A DNA stretch of 33,104 nucleotides from Parcubacteria group bacterium (GCA_943354475.1 CALRBT010000011.1:1-33104); one strand, 5' to 3'; counted from the stretch's first letter, positions 6,033 to 13,812 are shown. Notes: a model not told the origin generated them from the sequence alone. Made by a program: numbers and translations.

Positions 6033-6971
6033 ATGATTACTTCAGCAAAACCCGTCATTTCAAAAATAAAACCAAGCGCTCACAAGAGCGTACTACTTGA
6101 AGCTGTTCTTGATGGATTGATGCTTAAAGAAAATGATGTGGTTGTTGATGGAACACTTGGAGGATGTGGTCACAGCCTCTCGATATGTGCAAAGCTTGGA
6201 TCAGATGGAGTACTCATTGGACTCGATCAAGATAGTGCGGTAATCAATCGGGCAAAAAAAGCATTTGAAGGGGTAAAACCAAAAGTTATTCTCCACATCG
6301 CTAATTTTCGAATACTTGATGAAGTTGTTCGTGGGGAGAAAATTACCAAGGTGGACAAAATCCTTCTTGATCTTGGTTTTAGTTCAGATCAACTCGATTA
6401 TTCAGGAAGGGGATTAAGTTTTCTCAGGGACGAACCACTACTCATGACATTAACCGATGAGGTAAACCAAAACCGATTTACTGCACGAGACATTTTAAAT
6501 ACCTGGGAAGAGGAGAATATCGCAACAATTATTAAAGAATATGGAGAAGAGAGCTTTGCAAAGAAAATCGCAAAAGCGATAGTGAAATCAAGGATTAACA
6601 AATCAATTGAGACGACGTTTGATTTGGTTGAAATAATCAAATCAGCAACTCCATCATGGTATCATCACCGAAAAACTCACCCTGCCACAAAAACTTTTCA
6701 AGCACTACGGATTACGGTTAATGACGAAATAGAGGCACTCAAAGAAGGACTTCTTAATGGTTTTAACGTGTTGGCACCAAATGGACGAATGGCAGTCATC
6801 TCGTTCCACAGTCTTGAGGATCGGCTCGTTAAACACTTCTTTAGAGAAAGGGTCCTGCTTGAGCAAGGGAAAATTATTACCAAGAAGCCAATCATTCCAG
6901 AGAGACTAGAGATACAGGAGAATCCCAGATCAAGAAGTGCCAAACTACGAATTATTGAAAAAACTAACTAA
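6033..6971 (+). CDS. rsmH: 16S rRNA m4C1402 methyltransferase RsmH
   Basis: Also called MraW. It N4-methylates C1402 in the decoding centre of 16S rRNA using S-adenosylmethionine. Signatures: HKSVLLEAVLDGL near the start, the SAM-binding DGTLGGCGHS (about residues 41-50), GLDQDSAV (64-71), LLDLGFSSDQLDYSGRGLSF (about 113-132), and the C-terminal SFHSLEDRLVKHFFRE. The usual LDMRMD stretch reads LLMTLTDE, a divergence to note. ATG 6033 gives 312 aa, the usual size. An upstream in-frame start at 5991 would lie inside the structured element and is disfavoured. Six bases separate it from the ftsL-like gene. Confidence 0.95.
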   Translation: MITSAKPVISKIKPSAHKSVLLEAVLDGLMLKENDVVVDGTLGGCGHSLSICAKLGSDGVLIGLDQDSAVINRAKKAFEGVKPKVILHIANFRILDEVVRGEKITKVDKILLDLGFSSDQLDYSGRGLSFLRDEPLLMTLTDEVNQNRFTARDILNTWEEENIATIIKEYGEESFAKKIAKAIVKSRINKSIETTFDLVEIIKSATPSWYHHRKTHPATKTFQALRITVNDEIEALKEGLLNGFNVLAPNGRMAVISFHSLEDRLVKHFFRERVLLEQGKIITKKPIIPERLEIQENPRSRSAKLRIIEKTN

Positions 6972-6977
6972 AACCAT

Positions 6978-7286
6978 ATGATTACAAAAGCAATACGAAG
7001 CAATAACCAAGAACTCCAACAGAAATTATTTTGGATTGGTAGCCTCATCTTTGTGGCACTTGTCATATACTACTGTTTTTCAATTAATTCCATCGTTTTT
7101 GGGATTGCGGAACGCAAGGATGTTGAATCAAATATGCACACCCTAAAGTCTGACATTGCTGAGATGGAACTTGGGTATGTTGCGCTCCAAAACACCGTGA
7201 CATTAGCGTCTGCTAACTCACTTGGTTTATCACAGGTTAGTAACCCAATCTTTATTGGTGTCAGCAAAACACTTTCGTACCGATAA
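6978..7286 (+). CDS. FtsL/DivIC-like division protein (by position)
   Basis: A 102-residue protein with a short cytoplasmic N-terminus, one transmembrane helix (about residues 19-37) and an extracytoplasmic helical region with heptad character (about 46-80). Size, topology and place between rsmH and ftsI match FtsL, a bitopic coiled-coil protein of the divisome that activates FtsW/FtsI. Sequence identity alone is too weak to prove this, as is normal for FtsL. The leader ends in ACCATATG without a Shine-Dalgarno, and ftsI follows after 15 bp. Confidence 0.65.
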   Translation: MITKAIRSNNQELQQKLFWIGSLIFVALVIYYCFSINSIVFGIAERKDVESNMHTLKSDIAEMELGYVALQNTVTLASANSLGLSQVSNPIFIGVSKTLSYR

Positions 7287-7301
7287 TCACGTTCTATTTC
7301 T

Positions 7302-9014
7302 ATGAAGCCCCACTTACGAAGTAGGCTAAGAATAATTTCTATTACACTCTGTGCCGTAGCATTTATCTTTGTTATTGCGCTTTATTACCATCAGATTATC
7401 AGAGGAGATGTGTACAAGGATAAGGCAAATCATCAGTACATTAGGCCAAGTAAGGTCTTTGACCGAGGTGACATTTTCTTAACCCAAAAAGATGGAACAC
7501 TCATTACTGGCGCCGGCATCAAATCTGGCTTTGACCTTATTATCAATCCAAAAATTTTAGAAAATCCAGAAGACGCTTATAAAAAAATCAACGCAATTGT
7601 ACCCATTGATCGTGAGACATTCCTTGCTAAGAGTGCTAAAACCAATGATGTCTATGAAGAAATTAGTAAACGCTTGGAAGAGGTGGTCGCAACAAAGATT
7701 GAAGCTCTTGGAATTAAAGGAGTTAGTCTCTATAAATCTCGTTGGCGTTTTTATCCAGGCTCCTCTCTTGCCGCCCATGCGCTCGGTATCGTTAGTTTTA
7801 GTGGTAACACCCTTTCAGGAAGCTATGGACTCGAGCGTTACTATAACGACATATTGAGTCGAAACGATGATGGAACCTTCGCTAACTTTTTTGCCGAGGT
7901 ATTCTCCAATGTAAATAAAACTGTCTTCAAAGAAGGAGAACGCAGTCAAGGGGATATCGTCCTTTCAATTGAGCCTGCAGTACAGGCAAACCTTGAAGCG
8001 ACAATTGCTGAAATTCAACACACCTATAGTTCCGTACTCACTGGTGGGATTATTATTAATCCAACAAATGGCGAGATATACGCTCTGGCTATTAATCCAA
8101 CATTTGATCTTAATAATTTTTCAAAAGAAAAAAATGCAGCTGTCTTCTCAAATAATCTTGTTGAGCGTGTCTATGAAATGGGTTCTATTGTAAAGCCTCT
8201 TACTATTGCGGCAGGAATTGATGATGGGGTGATTACGGCAGAGACTACCTATGAGGACAAGGGATTTCTGATTCTTAACGGTAAGAAAATTTCAAATTAT
8301 GATGGTAAGGGGCGCGGCGTGATAAATATGCAAACAGTCTTGAATAATTCGCTCAATACAGGAGCGGCATTCGTTGTAACAAAGATGGGCAACGAAAAAT
8401 TTTCAAAATATATGCGTGCCTATGGACTCGGTGAGGAGACAGGCATTGATTTACCCAACGAAACACATGGATTGGTTGATAAAATTCTTGATTCACCTCG
8501 AGATGTTGAACACGCGACAGCTTCCTTTGGGCAGGGGATTGCGCTTACTCCGATTGAGACCGTCAGGGCACTCTCAGTCTTGGCAAATGGAGGTCATTTG
8601 ATTACTCCGCATCTTGTTCGTCAAACAAAATATACGTTAGGTATTACCAAAGACACAGTCTATGGCGACAGTAAGCAGGTGATAAAACCGGAGACCTCGA
8701 AGGAGATTGGTCGTATGCTTACTACAGTCGTAGACAAGGCTCTTTTGGGCGGAAAAATAAAGATGGAGCATTATAGTATTGCGGCAAAGACGGGGACTGC
8801 TCAAATTGCAAATCCTGCAGATGGCGGGTATTATAAGGACAGGTTCTTGCACTCATTCTTTGGTTACTTCCCGGTTAATAATCCAAAGTTTTTGATATTT
8901 TTGTATACGATAGAACCAAAGGGTGTTGAGTATGCGTCACACACATTGACGATGCCGTTTAGTGAGTTGACTAAGTTTATTATTAACTACTATCAGCTCC
9001 CTCCCGATAGATAG
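7302..9014 (+). CDS. ftsI: Division transpeptidase FtsI / class B PBP
   Basis: A 570-residue monofunctional penicillin-binding protein that cross-links septal peptidoglycan outside the membrane. It has an N-terminal membrane anchor (about residues 9-27), a dimerisation/pedestal domain, then the transpeptidase domain with all three active-site motifs: SIVK (Ser295 nucleophile, Lys298), SLN (350-352) and KTG (496-498). The gene lies in the normal dcw order after rsmH and the ftsL-like gene. There is no MurE gene between it and murF, unlike the usual ftsI-murE-murF order. Its stop codon lies inside the left arm of the second 127-nt structured element. Confidence 0.95.
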   Translation: MKPHLRSRLRIISITLCAVAFIFVIALYYHQIIRGDVYKDKANHQYIRPSKVFDRGDIFLTQKDGTLITGAGIKSGFDLIINPKILENPEDAYKKINAIVPIDRETFLAKSAKTNDVYEEISKRLEEVVATKIEALGIKGVSLYKSRWRFYPGSSLAAHALGIVSFSGNTLSGSYGLERYYNDILSRNDDGTFANFFAEVFSNVNKTVFKEGERSQGDIVLSIEPAVQANLEATIAEIQHTYSSVLTGGIIINPTNGEIYALAINPTFDLNNFSKEKNAAVFSNNLVERVYEMGSIVKPLTIAAGIDDGVITAETTYEDKGFLILNGKKISNYDGKGRGVINMQTVLNNSLNTGAAFVVTKMGNEKFSKYMRAYGLGEETGIDLPNETHGLVDKILDSPRDVEHATASFGQGIALTPIETVRALSVLANGGHLITPHLVRQTKYTLGITKDTVYGDSKQVIKPETSKEIGRMLTTVVDKALLGGKIKMEHYSIAAKTGTAQIANPADGGYYKDRFLHSFFGYFPVNNPKFLIFLYTIEPKGVEYASHTLTMPFSELTKFIINYYQLPPDR

Positions 9015-9137
9015 AACCCATGGATTTGGCGAATTTCGTTGTTGAAATCGTCGGTTTCTCCCTCACCATACGTTTAAGTATGGCTCAGTCGCAACCTAGA
9101 TTTCGCCTAGAACTCCGCTCAAATCCATGGGTTCTAT
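9011..9137 (+). repeat. Structured 127-nt element, copy B (ftsI-murF)
   Basis: Terminal arms 9011-9028 and 9120-9137 are a perfect 18-bp inverted repeat, ATAGAACCCATGGATTTG and its complement. Inside, GGCGAA (9028-9033) can pair with TTCGCC (9102-9107), ATTTC with GAAAT (9033-9037/9044-9048), and CCATAC with GTATGG (9066-9071/9078-9083). It is gap-free with copy A at a constant offset of 3112. Differences between copies repeatedly preserve pairing: A-U at 5919/5992 is G-C at 9031/9104. The left arm overlaps the ftsI stop codon. Confidence 0.87.
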
Positions 9138-9198
9138 GTCGATTGTTAAAATTCTAACAGAAAAGTTTGAATCAAAATTTGAAAATAATTAACTACCC

Positions 9199-10506
9199 AT
9201 GACCTTCCTTAAAGACACACTCAAGTTTATTGTTATATTCATTTTAACAATTGAGGCGCGACTAGTGCTGAAAAAGTATAAACCAAGAATCATCGCAATA
9301 TCAGGAAGTGTAGGCAAAACCTCGACCAAAGATGCTATATATACAGTACTTGAGAAAGAATTCTTTGTGCGCAAGAGCGACAAGAGCTTCAATGGAGATA
9401 TTGGAGTACCACTTACTATTTTAGGACTTTATAATGGTTGGTTTAGTCTTTCAATCTGGCTAAAAAATATAATCAAAGGACTACTCCTCATTATCTTCAA
9501 CGATCCCTATCCAAAAGTATTAGTCCTTGAAATAGGAGCGGATAAACCGAGAGAAATTGAAAAGATTGTTTCTTGGCTCAAACCAAATATTGCAATCGGT
9601 ACACGATTTCCAAAAATTCCAGTGCACGTCGAGTTCTTTTCTTCTCCAGAGGCGGTAAATGATGAAGATGCACTGGTGCTCAAAGCAGTAGTAAAAGGGG
9701 GAACGGCAATTTTAAATTATGATGATCTTGAAATGATGGAGTACAGAAAAGATCTCTCTCAAGAGATAGTAACCTATGGGATGAATGAAGGAGCAGACGT
9801 CAGGGGTAGTAATCCACACACGGTTTATGATAACGAAGGAAGACCAATAGGGATTGGCTTTACTGTGACTCATAAAGAAGAAAGTAAAGAAGTGATACTA
9901 AAAGGCGCACTTGGACTAACACACGTCTACCCACTCCTAGGCGCCATTGCTGTTGGTATCAAAGAGGGGATTCCACTTGAGATGATTACTCGGCGACTAG
10001 AAACACACACGAGTCCTCCTGGGAGAATGCATCTACTCGATGGTATCAAAGGAAGTTTGATTATTGACGATACTTACAACGCCTCTCCTGTGGCGATGGA
10101 ACAAGCAATAAGAACCATGGATGAGTTAGAACAAAAAGGTGGGCGAAAGATTTTTGCACTTGGTGACATGCTTGAGCTTGGTAGCTTTACCTTAAAGGAG
10201 CATACCCAAGCAGGGGAGAGGGTGGCAAAGGTCGCTGATATTCTGGTTATAGTTGGTGTTAGATCACGCAATATCGCTCAAGGAGCAATCTCTGCGGGAA
10301 TGCCAGAGTCATCTATCATGCAATTTGACGATTCTCGGAAGGCAGGAGAATATCTCAAGAATACAATTTCAAAAGGGGACACTGTGCTCATCAAAGGTTC
10401 GCAGTCAATTCGTATGGAACGCGCTGTGGAGATGGTAATGGCTCACCCTGAGGATAAAGAGAGTCTGTTGGTACGTCAGGATCCTGTGTGGCTGGGGATG
10501 AAGTAA
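9199..10506 (+). CDS. murF: MurF-type Mur ligase with membrane-like N-terminus
   Basis: Predicted UDP-N-acetylmuramoyl-tripeptide:D-Ala-D-Ala ligase, the last cytoplasmic step of the peptidoglycan stem peptide. The ATP-binding loop ISGSVGKTSTKD is at about residues 34-45, LEIGADKPREIE matches the MurF central-domain motif, and DTYNASP (291-297) and FALGDMLELG are MurF hallmarks. The P-loop comes roughly 70 residues earlier than in typical MurF, so the N-terminal UDP-substrate domain is missing. A hydrophobic helix (FLKDTLKFIVIFILTIEA) replaces it, and a hydrophobic insert (GWFSLSIWLKNIIKGLLLI) follows the P-loop region. This suggests a membrane-associated variant. Another Mur ligase-type role cannot be excluded. 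Confidence 0.85.
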   Translation: MTFLKDTLKFIVIFILTIEARLVLKKYKPRIIAISGSVGKTSTKDAIYTVLEKEFFVRKSDKSFNGDIGVPLTILGLYNGWFSLSIWLKNIIKGLLLIIFNDPYPKVLVLEIGADKPREIEKIVSWLKPNIAIGTRFPKIPVHVEFFSSPEAVNDEDALVLKAVVKGGTAILNYDDLEMMEYRKDLSQEIVTYGMNEGADVRGSNPHTVYDNEGRPIGIGFTVTHKEESKEVILKGALGLTHVYPLLGAIAVGIKEGIPLEMITRRLETHTSPPGRMHLLDGIKGSLIIDDTYNASPVAMEQAIRTMDELEQKGGRKIFALGDMLELGSFTLKEHTQAGERVAKVADILVIVGVRSRNIAQGAISAGMPESSIMQFDDSRKAGEYLKNTISKGDTVLIKGSQSIRMERAVEMVMAHPEDKESLLVRQDPVWLGMK

Positions 10507-10555
10507 TTGCCTAGGCACAAGGGGTTGGTCATAGGTTTTAGAGCGGATTTAATAC

Positions 10556-10584
10556 TTGACAATTTATATATAATCTGGTATTCT
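10556..10584 (+). promoter_or_regulatory. Promoter of the orphan secreted gene at 10638
   Basis: TTGACA (10556-10561), a 17-bp spacer, TATTCT (10579-10584) with TGG just upstream (extended -10 type). A stem-loop CTAAGCAC/GTGCTTAG (10596-10603/10609-10616) follows in the short leader. Confidence 0.8.
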
Positions 10585-10637
10585 GATTACAGATACTAAG
10601 CACAGCCCGTGCTTAGCCAAATAGAGGGTTAGATACT

Positions 10638-11054
10638 ATGAAGTCACTTCTTGCGGCGACGATCCTTTTCGCGGGTCTTGCGGCCACTCCGGCCGTGGCG
10701 GATGAGTTCTGCGGACGGCTTGTCTGCAGCAAACTCTCGGGAGAGTGGGTCTCAACCCCAGACCCGCTTCGGCAGGTCATGAGCCAGGGCAAGCTCACGG
10801 TTTCTGTGAGCATGTCCCCCAAGGATCAGATTGCGAACTTCAACTACTCCTGGCTCGTAGACGCAAACTACCCAATCATTAGAACTCGCTTCAAAAGGTG
10901 GGAAGGGACCTTGGGACCAGTTTTCGACGGCCTTATCGCAAAGGGCGATGTCATTCACTTCGTTCGCATTGTCGTCGACACCAAAGATGTACCGGGGGGC
11001 GTCGACGAGAACCGTCTGAAGGAGGTTCTGGCATCCCTGACGGTGGCCAAGTAG
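10638..11054 (+). CDS. Orphan secreted protein, 138 aa
   Basis: A clear signal peptide (MKSLLAATILFAGLAATPAVA, cleavage likely before DEF) precedes about 117 soluble residues. Two early cysteines (CGRLVC) could form a disulfide. The mature part has alternating beta-like stretches (GKLTVSVSMSP, VIHFVRIVVDT). No family is recognised. It is strongly GC-richer than the adjacent murF and carries a Shine-Dalgarno (AGAGGG, 10-11 nt before ATG), its own promoter and a GC-rich terminator at 11088-11124. It belongs to the SD-bearing orphan class seen across this window. Possible acquired gene. Confidence 0.75.
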   Translation: MKSLLAATILFAGLAATPAVADEFCGRLVCSKLSGEWVSTPDPLRQVMSQGKLTVSVSMSPKDQIANFNYSWLVDANYPIIRTRFKRWEGTLGPVFDGLIAKGDVIHFVRIVVDTKDVPGGVDENRLKEVLASLTVAK

Positions 11055-11087
11055 GCTCTTCCAACAAGGAAGCCTGCAGAGAGTTAG

Positions 11088-11124
11088 GAGCGCGGAAAGA
11101 CAATCAGGCTGACCGCGCTCTTTT
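11088..11124 (+). terminator. Terminator of the 10638 gene
   Basis: GAGCGCGG (11088-11095) pairs with CCGCGCTC (11113-11120), then TTTT. Confidence 0.85.
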
Positions 11125-11164
11125 CAATTTCCCATTTTTTATGTACAGTAGTGATGTTTGATAT

Positions 11165-11289
11165 ATGGAGCTGGGTTCGATAAGGGAGCGAACGCGGACA
11201 CTTATGCCCTGCGGGTATAAGGGAGCGAACGCGGACACTTGAGGGAACACTCATAGTCGCAGACTATATCCTCATGGAGCTGGGTTCGA
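11165..11289. repeat. Nested direct repeats upstream of tRNA-Glu
   Basis: A 16-bp repeat ATGGAGCTGGGTTCGA occurs at 11165-11180 and 11274-11289. Inside it a 24-bp repeat (starting ATAAGGGAGCGAACGCGG) occurs at 11180-11203 and 11217-11240. Between the 24-mers lies a stem CTTAT-CCC/GGG-ATAAG (11201-11221), and between 24-mer and outer repeat a stem TGAGG…ATAGTC/GACTAT…CCTCA (about 11240-11274). GGGTTCGA resembles a tRNA T loop, so these may be tRNA-derived remnants. No gene is present. Confidence 0.8.
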
Positions 11290-11305
11290 GAATTAAATAA
11301 TACAT

Positions 11306-11377
11306 GGCCCTATCGTCTATCGGTTAGGACACATCCTTCTCAAGGATGGAAGCGCGGTTCGACTCCGCGTAGGGTCA
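11306..11377 (+). tRNA. tRNA-Glu (anticodon CTC)
   Basis: Acceptor stem GGCCCTA (11306-11312) with TAGGGTC (11370-11376) and discriminator A. D arm GTCTATCGGTTAGGAC. Anticodon arm CATCC-TTCTCAA-GGATG, giving anticodon CTC, which reads GAG. T arm CGCGG-TTCGACT-CCGCG. CCA is not encoded. The body is typical of tRNA-Glu. The T arm and 3' end are repeated downstream (see the repeat at 11358-11535). Confidence 0.93.
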
Positions 11378-11535
11378 CAAATTTTTGCAGAGCAAAAATT
11401 GTGCCCTAAGTAATGTGTCTACACACATTACGTCGCGGAGTCGAAGCCTGTTTGAGATATTTTTAAAGTGAAGCGAATAAAAATATCCAAACACGGGGAC
11501 TGCTCCAGTAAGGAGAGACTCCGCGTAGGGTCACA
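11358..11535. repeat. Inverted-repeat array between duplicated tRNA-Glu 3' ends
   Basis: The 19-bp tRNA 3' end GACTCCGCGTAGGGTCACA (11361-11379) recurs exactly at 11517-11535. Between them: an inverted copy of the T arm (TTCGACTCCGCG 11358-11369 against CGCGGAGTCGAA 11434-11445) that encloses a 17-bp hairpin with two bulges (11370-11408) and a 9-bp hairpin (11410-11431). Then come a 14-bp hairpin (11450-11492) and a small CTCC/GGAG stem (11503-11515). Nearly every base can pair. No gene is present. It looks like a palindromic insertion with a target duplication at a tRNA end. Confidence 0.85.
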
Positions 11536-11571
11536 TAAAGTTATAAATTTATACTAATTTTTATAAAAAAC

Positions 11572-11835
11572 ATGATTGACCCCACTAGGCTAAATTTAAA
11601 TGACTTACCTAAAAAACTATGTGACGGAGCCATTGGGGCTTATGGAAAAGAATTTTTTTCTTTTGTGCTTACATCGGGGAATAGTTTAGATTCATTTGCA
11701 TCAACACCTCAAATGATGAAGAGTATTGCTATCTGGATGGGTGGACAAGTTGAAGGTTACGAAAAACAATTTGGTGAAATTGACATGACACCCCCTCAAA
11801 TACAAAGCCCTATTCAAATTACTGATTTAAAATAA
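11572..11835 (+). CDS. Small DUF3467-like protein, 87 aa
   Basis: A soluble 87-residue protein. The segment STPQMMKSIAIWMGGQVEGYEKQFGEIDM (residues about 43-71, with TPQ…YEKQFGEI) resembles DUF3467 proteins, which share TPQHAK…YEKxFGxI and have no known function. The N-terminus (MIDPTRLNLNDLPKKLCDGAIG) is less conserved. The AT-rich leader has no Shine-Dalgarno. It sits directly after the tRNA-Glu repeat array. The family call is from memory of the motif and is moderate. Confidence 0.6.
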   Translation: MIDPTRLNLNDLPKKLCDGAIGAYGKEFFSFVLTSGNSLDSFASTPQMMKSIAIWMGGQVEGYEKQFGEIDMTPPQIQSPIQITDLK

Positions 11836-11978
11836 CCAAACAACGATAATTAGTCATATATTTAATAGGTATAGCTTTTGGATACCGGAAGTTTGTTTTT
11901 GATTCAGATAGAGATGTGGTGCTAGTTTCATCAAGATGCTACAATTTTATTAATTATTAGTAGCTATAAGTAATTTTT

Positions 11979-12428
11979 ATGTTTGAACTTGTTAATATTT
12001 TTGCTGTCTTTGTTGCCACAGTTTCCACATTTCTTTTTGGTTGGCTCTGGTATTCGAAGTTTCTTTTTGGAAATCAGTGGATGACCTCTGTGGGTAAAAC
12101 CACAGATCAAATGATGGCAAATAAAAAAGAGATGCCAAGAGTAATGGCGTTTGGATTTTTTATTACCTTTATCACTAATTATGCTTTAGCGGTAATGTTT
12201 GCCGTGATAGCTCCGGGTAATATTGTTGAAGTACTTGGTATCGCACTATTTCTTTGTTTTGCATTTGTGGTGACAACTAAATTTACCGAACTTATCTATC
12301 AGTCACGTGAACCTCATTGGAGCAGGAAACCACAGATGCTTTTCTTGATCTCATCTGGTTACCATCTTGGGAGTTTTGTGATTTCAGCTCTCGTGCTGTG
12401 GTTCTTCATGAATGGAATGAGTCTCTAG
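11979..12428 (+). CDS. DUF1761 family membrane protein
   Basis: A 149-residue protein with four predicted membrane helices at about 4-24, 52-75, 80-102 and 122-145. The start (ATVSTFLFGWLWYSKFLFGNQWM) matches DUF1761 proteins, which share a GxxWYs..lFgk.W motif after the first helix. Function is unknown. An AT-rich leader without Shine-Dalgarno precedes ATG. It may share a transcript with the glycosylase gene 25 bp downstream. Confidence 0.75.
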   Translation: MFELVNIFAVFVATVSTFLFGWLWYSKFLFGNQWMTSVGKTTDQMMANKKEMPRVMAFGFFITFITNYALAVMFAVIAPGNIVEVLGIALFLCFAFVVTTKFTELIYQSREPHWSRKPQMLFLISSGYHLGSFVISALVLWFFMNGMSL

Positions 12429-12453
12429 TCGTTCACTATAAAAATAATTTCGT

Positions 12454-13083
12454 ATGCAGGAGTCAGTAAAAGAACTGGGCAAGGATAAACGTTTTGCCCA
12501 GCTTATTGCGAAATATGGTGAGCCAAACCTAAAACGAGGAGGAAATCCATTTCAAGCTCTCGTTCGTTCTGTTATTTCCCAACAACTTTCAACCAAGGCA
12601 GCTGCAACCATTAGGAATCGTTTCTTGACCCTCTACACCAAACCAAAAAAGGGTAAGGGAAAAGTTACACCTAGATTCCCAACACCTGCAGAAGTATTGG
12701 CCACAACCGTTCCTCAAATGCGAGCGGTAGGGTTATCAAACCAGAAAGCAACTTATCTACACGACTTGGCTTTGAAATTCTCTGATGGGACAATTAAACA
12801 CAGATCACTTTCTAAAATGAAAAGTGAGGAGATTGTTGAACACCTAGTACAAGTGAAAGGAATTGGGGTTTGGAGTGTCCAGATGTTTTTGATTTTCACC
12901 TTAAATAGATTAGATGTGCTGCCGACAGGAGACTTGGGGGTCAGGAAGGGGATGCAAAAGTTATATAAATTGCGCGACCTGCCAACCCCTCAAAAAATGG
13001 AAATATTGGCAAAGCCGTGGCGTCACCATGCATCAGTCGCGTCGTGGTATCTTTGGAGAGTTGCAGATGAATACAAGAGGTAG
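12454..13083 (+). CDS. AlkA-type DNA-3-methyladenine glycosylase (HhH-GPD)
   Basis: A 209-residue base-excision glycosylase expected to remove alkylated purines from DNA. Family features: FQALVRSVISQQLSTKAAATI (residues about 31-51), the helix-hairpin-helix VKGIGVWSVQMF (about 134-145), and the catalytic Asp160 in LPTGDLGV. The C-terminal WRHHASVASWYLWRVAD matches the AlkA/MAG ending (RPyRs.AaWYlWr). It lacks the N-terminal domain of E. coli AlkA, like many short bacterial versions. The next small gene begins 15 bp after the stop. Confidence 0.9.
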   Translation: MQESVKELGKDKRFAQLIAKYGEPNLKRGGNPFQALVRSVISQQLSTKAAATIRNRFLTLYTKPKKGKGKVTPRFPTPAEVLATTVPQMRAVGLSNQKATYLHDLALKFSDGTIKHRSLSKMKSEEIVEHLVQVKGIGVWSVQMFLIFTLNRLDVLPTGDLGVRKGMQKLYKLRDLPTPQKMEILAKPWRHHASVASWYLWRVADEYKR

Positions 13084-13098
13084 ATTTTATAAATTCAT

Positions 13099-13335
13099 AT
13101 GAATGTGAATCAATTTAAAAAAAGTGGTGGGTATGTCGGACTGCTACTTCTCGTACTTTCTTTATCGATTGTCATATTTTTTATTTGGTACGCTTACTTT
13201 AGAGATGTTGTGGTGGATACTCCAGAGGGGATGCGTGGTGATAAAACACTTTTTGATCAAAATAAAAATGCGACCAAGTCTGCCGAGAATATTAAAATAT
13301 TAATCGAGGAACAAAATAGAGAGTCAGTAAGATAA
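13099..13335 (+). CDS. Single-pass membrane protein, 78 aa
   Basis: Hypothetical. A short basic N-terminus, one transmembrane helix at about residues 14-33 (GLLLLVLSLSIVIFFIWYAY), then a polar, charged tail likely helical in its last 25 residues. It is 15 bp behind the glycosylase gene, so probably co-transcribed. Leader AAATTCATATG without Shine-Dalgarno. No family recognised. Confidence 0.6.
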   Translation: MNVNQFKKSGGYVGLLLLVLSLSIVIFFIWYAYFRDVVVDTPEGMRGDKTLFDQNKNATKSAENIKILIEEQNRESVR

Positions 13336-13352
13336 CTTTTTAAAAAGGCGTA

Positions 13353-13374
13353 GCCGTCACAAAATTGTGACGGC
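13353..13374 (-). terminator. Terminator hairpin containing a stop codon
   Basis: GCCGTCACAA (13353-13362) pairs with TTGTGACGGC (13365-13374). On the minus strand it is followed by TACGCCTTTTTAAAA. The stop TGA of the minus-strand gene lies inside the stem. Confidence 0.65.
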
Positions 13375-13812
13375 TGTTGTTTGTTGCGTTAAGAATTGAG
13401 TGAATTGCAAGCGTCGCTTATAGATATCTTCCGGGCTTAGGATTGCCCGGTTAACCTTTAGTAAAGGAAACCATGTTTGTAGCGCAAACATAACCTCGAT
13501 TGGAAGCAAGTTTCTATCTTTAACAAGGTCAATCATATCTACAAAAAAAGCACCGTTCCATCCAGCCATCGGTGGCTGAGTTTTATATCTGTGATTAAAA
13601 AACTCTTCAACCATACTCCTGTATGCTACCGTAGTTGTAAAAATGTACGGCATTTGAATAATGACTGGTGAACCGCGCGTTACTGAACGTATTTCATCAC
13701 CAAAAATTATTATTGGTGTCGGCATGCGTAACCGTCGCGCACGATTCTGTGCGGTAGCAGTAAAAAAATCAATAACATTTTTTTCTTTTGGTACACCCAC
13801 TACCCTAAGCAT
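13357..13812 (-). CDS. Orphan cytoplasmic protein, 151 aa
   Basis: No signal peptide or membrane helix; a mixed alpha/beta protein rich in aromatic and basic residues. No family recognised. The gene has a strong Shine-Dalgarno (AGGAGGA, 6 nt before ATG), a promoter with TTGATA (13860-13865) and TATGTT (13838-13843), and its own terminator, in which the stop codon is embedded. It belongs by format to the SD-bearing orphan class, with less GC bias than the others. It is convergent with the small membrane-protein gene at 13099. Confidence 0.7.
   Translation of the reverse strand: MLRVVGVPKEKNVIDFFTATAQNRARRLRMPTPIIIFGDEIRSVTRGSPVIIQMPYIFTTTVAYRSMVEEFFNHRYKTQPPMAGWNGAFFVDMIDLVKDRNLLPIEVMFALQTWFPLLKVNRAILSPEDIYKRRLQFTQFLTQQTTAVTIL

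Noticed and set aside
11378-11571. A second tRNA after tRNA-Glu
   Set aside because: The repeated GACTCCGCG…TCACA is only the 3' part. No matching acceptor 5' strand, D arm or anticodon arm could be found.
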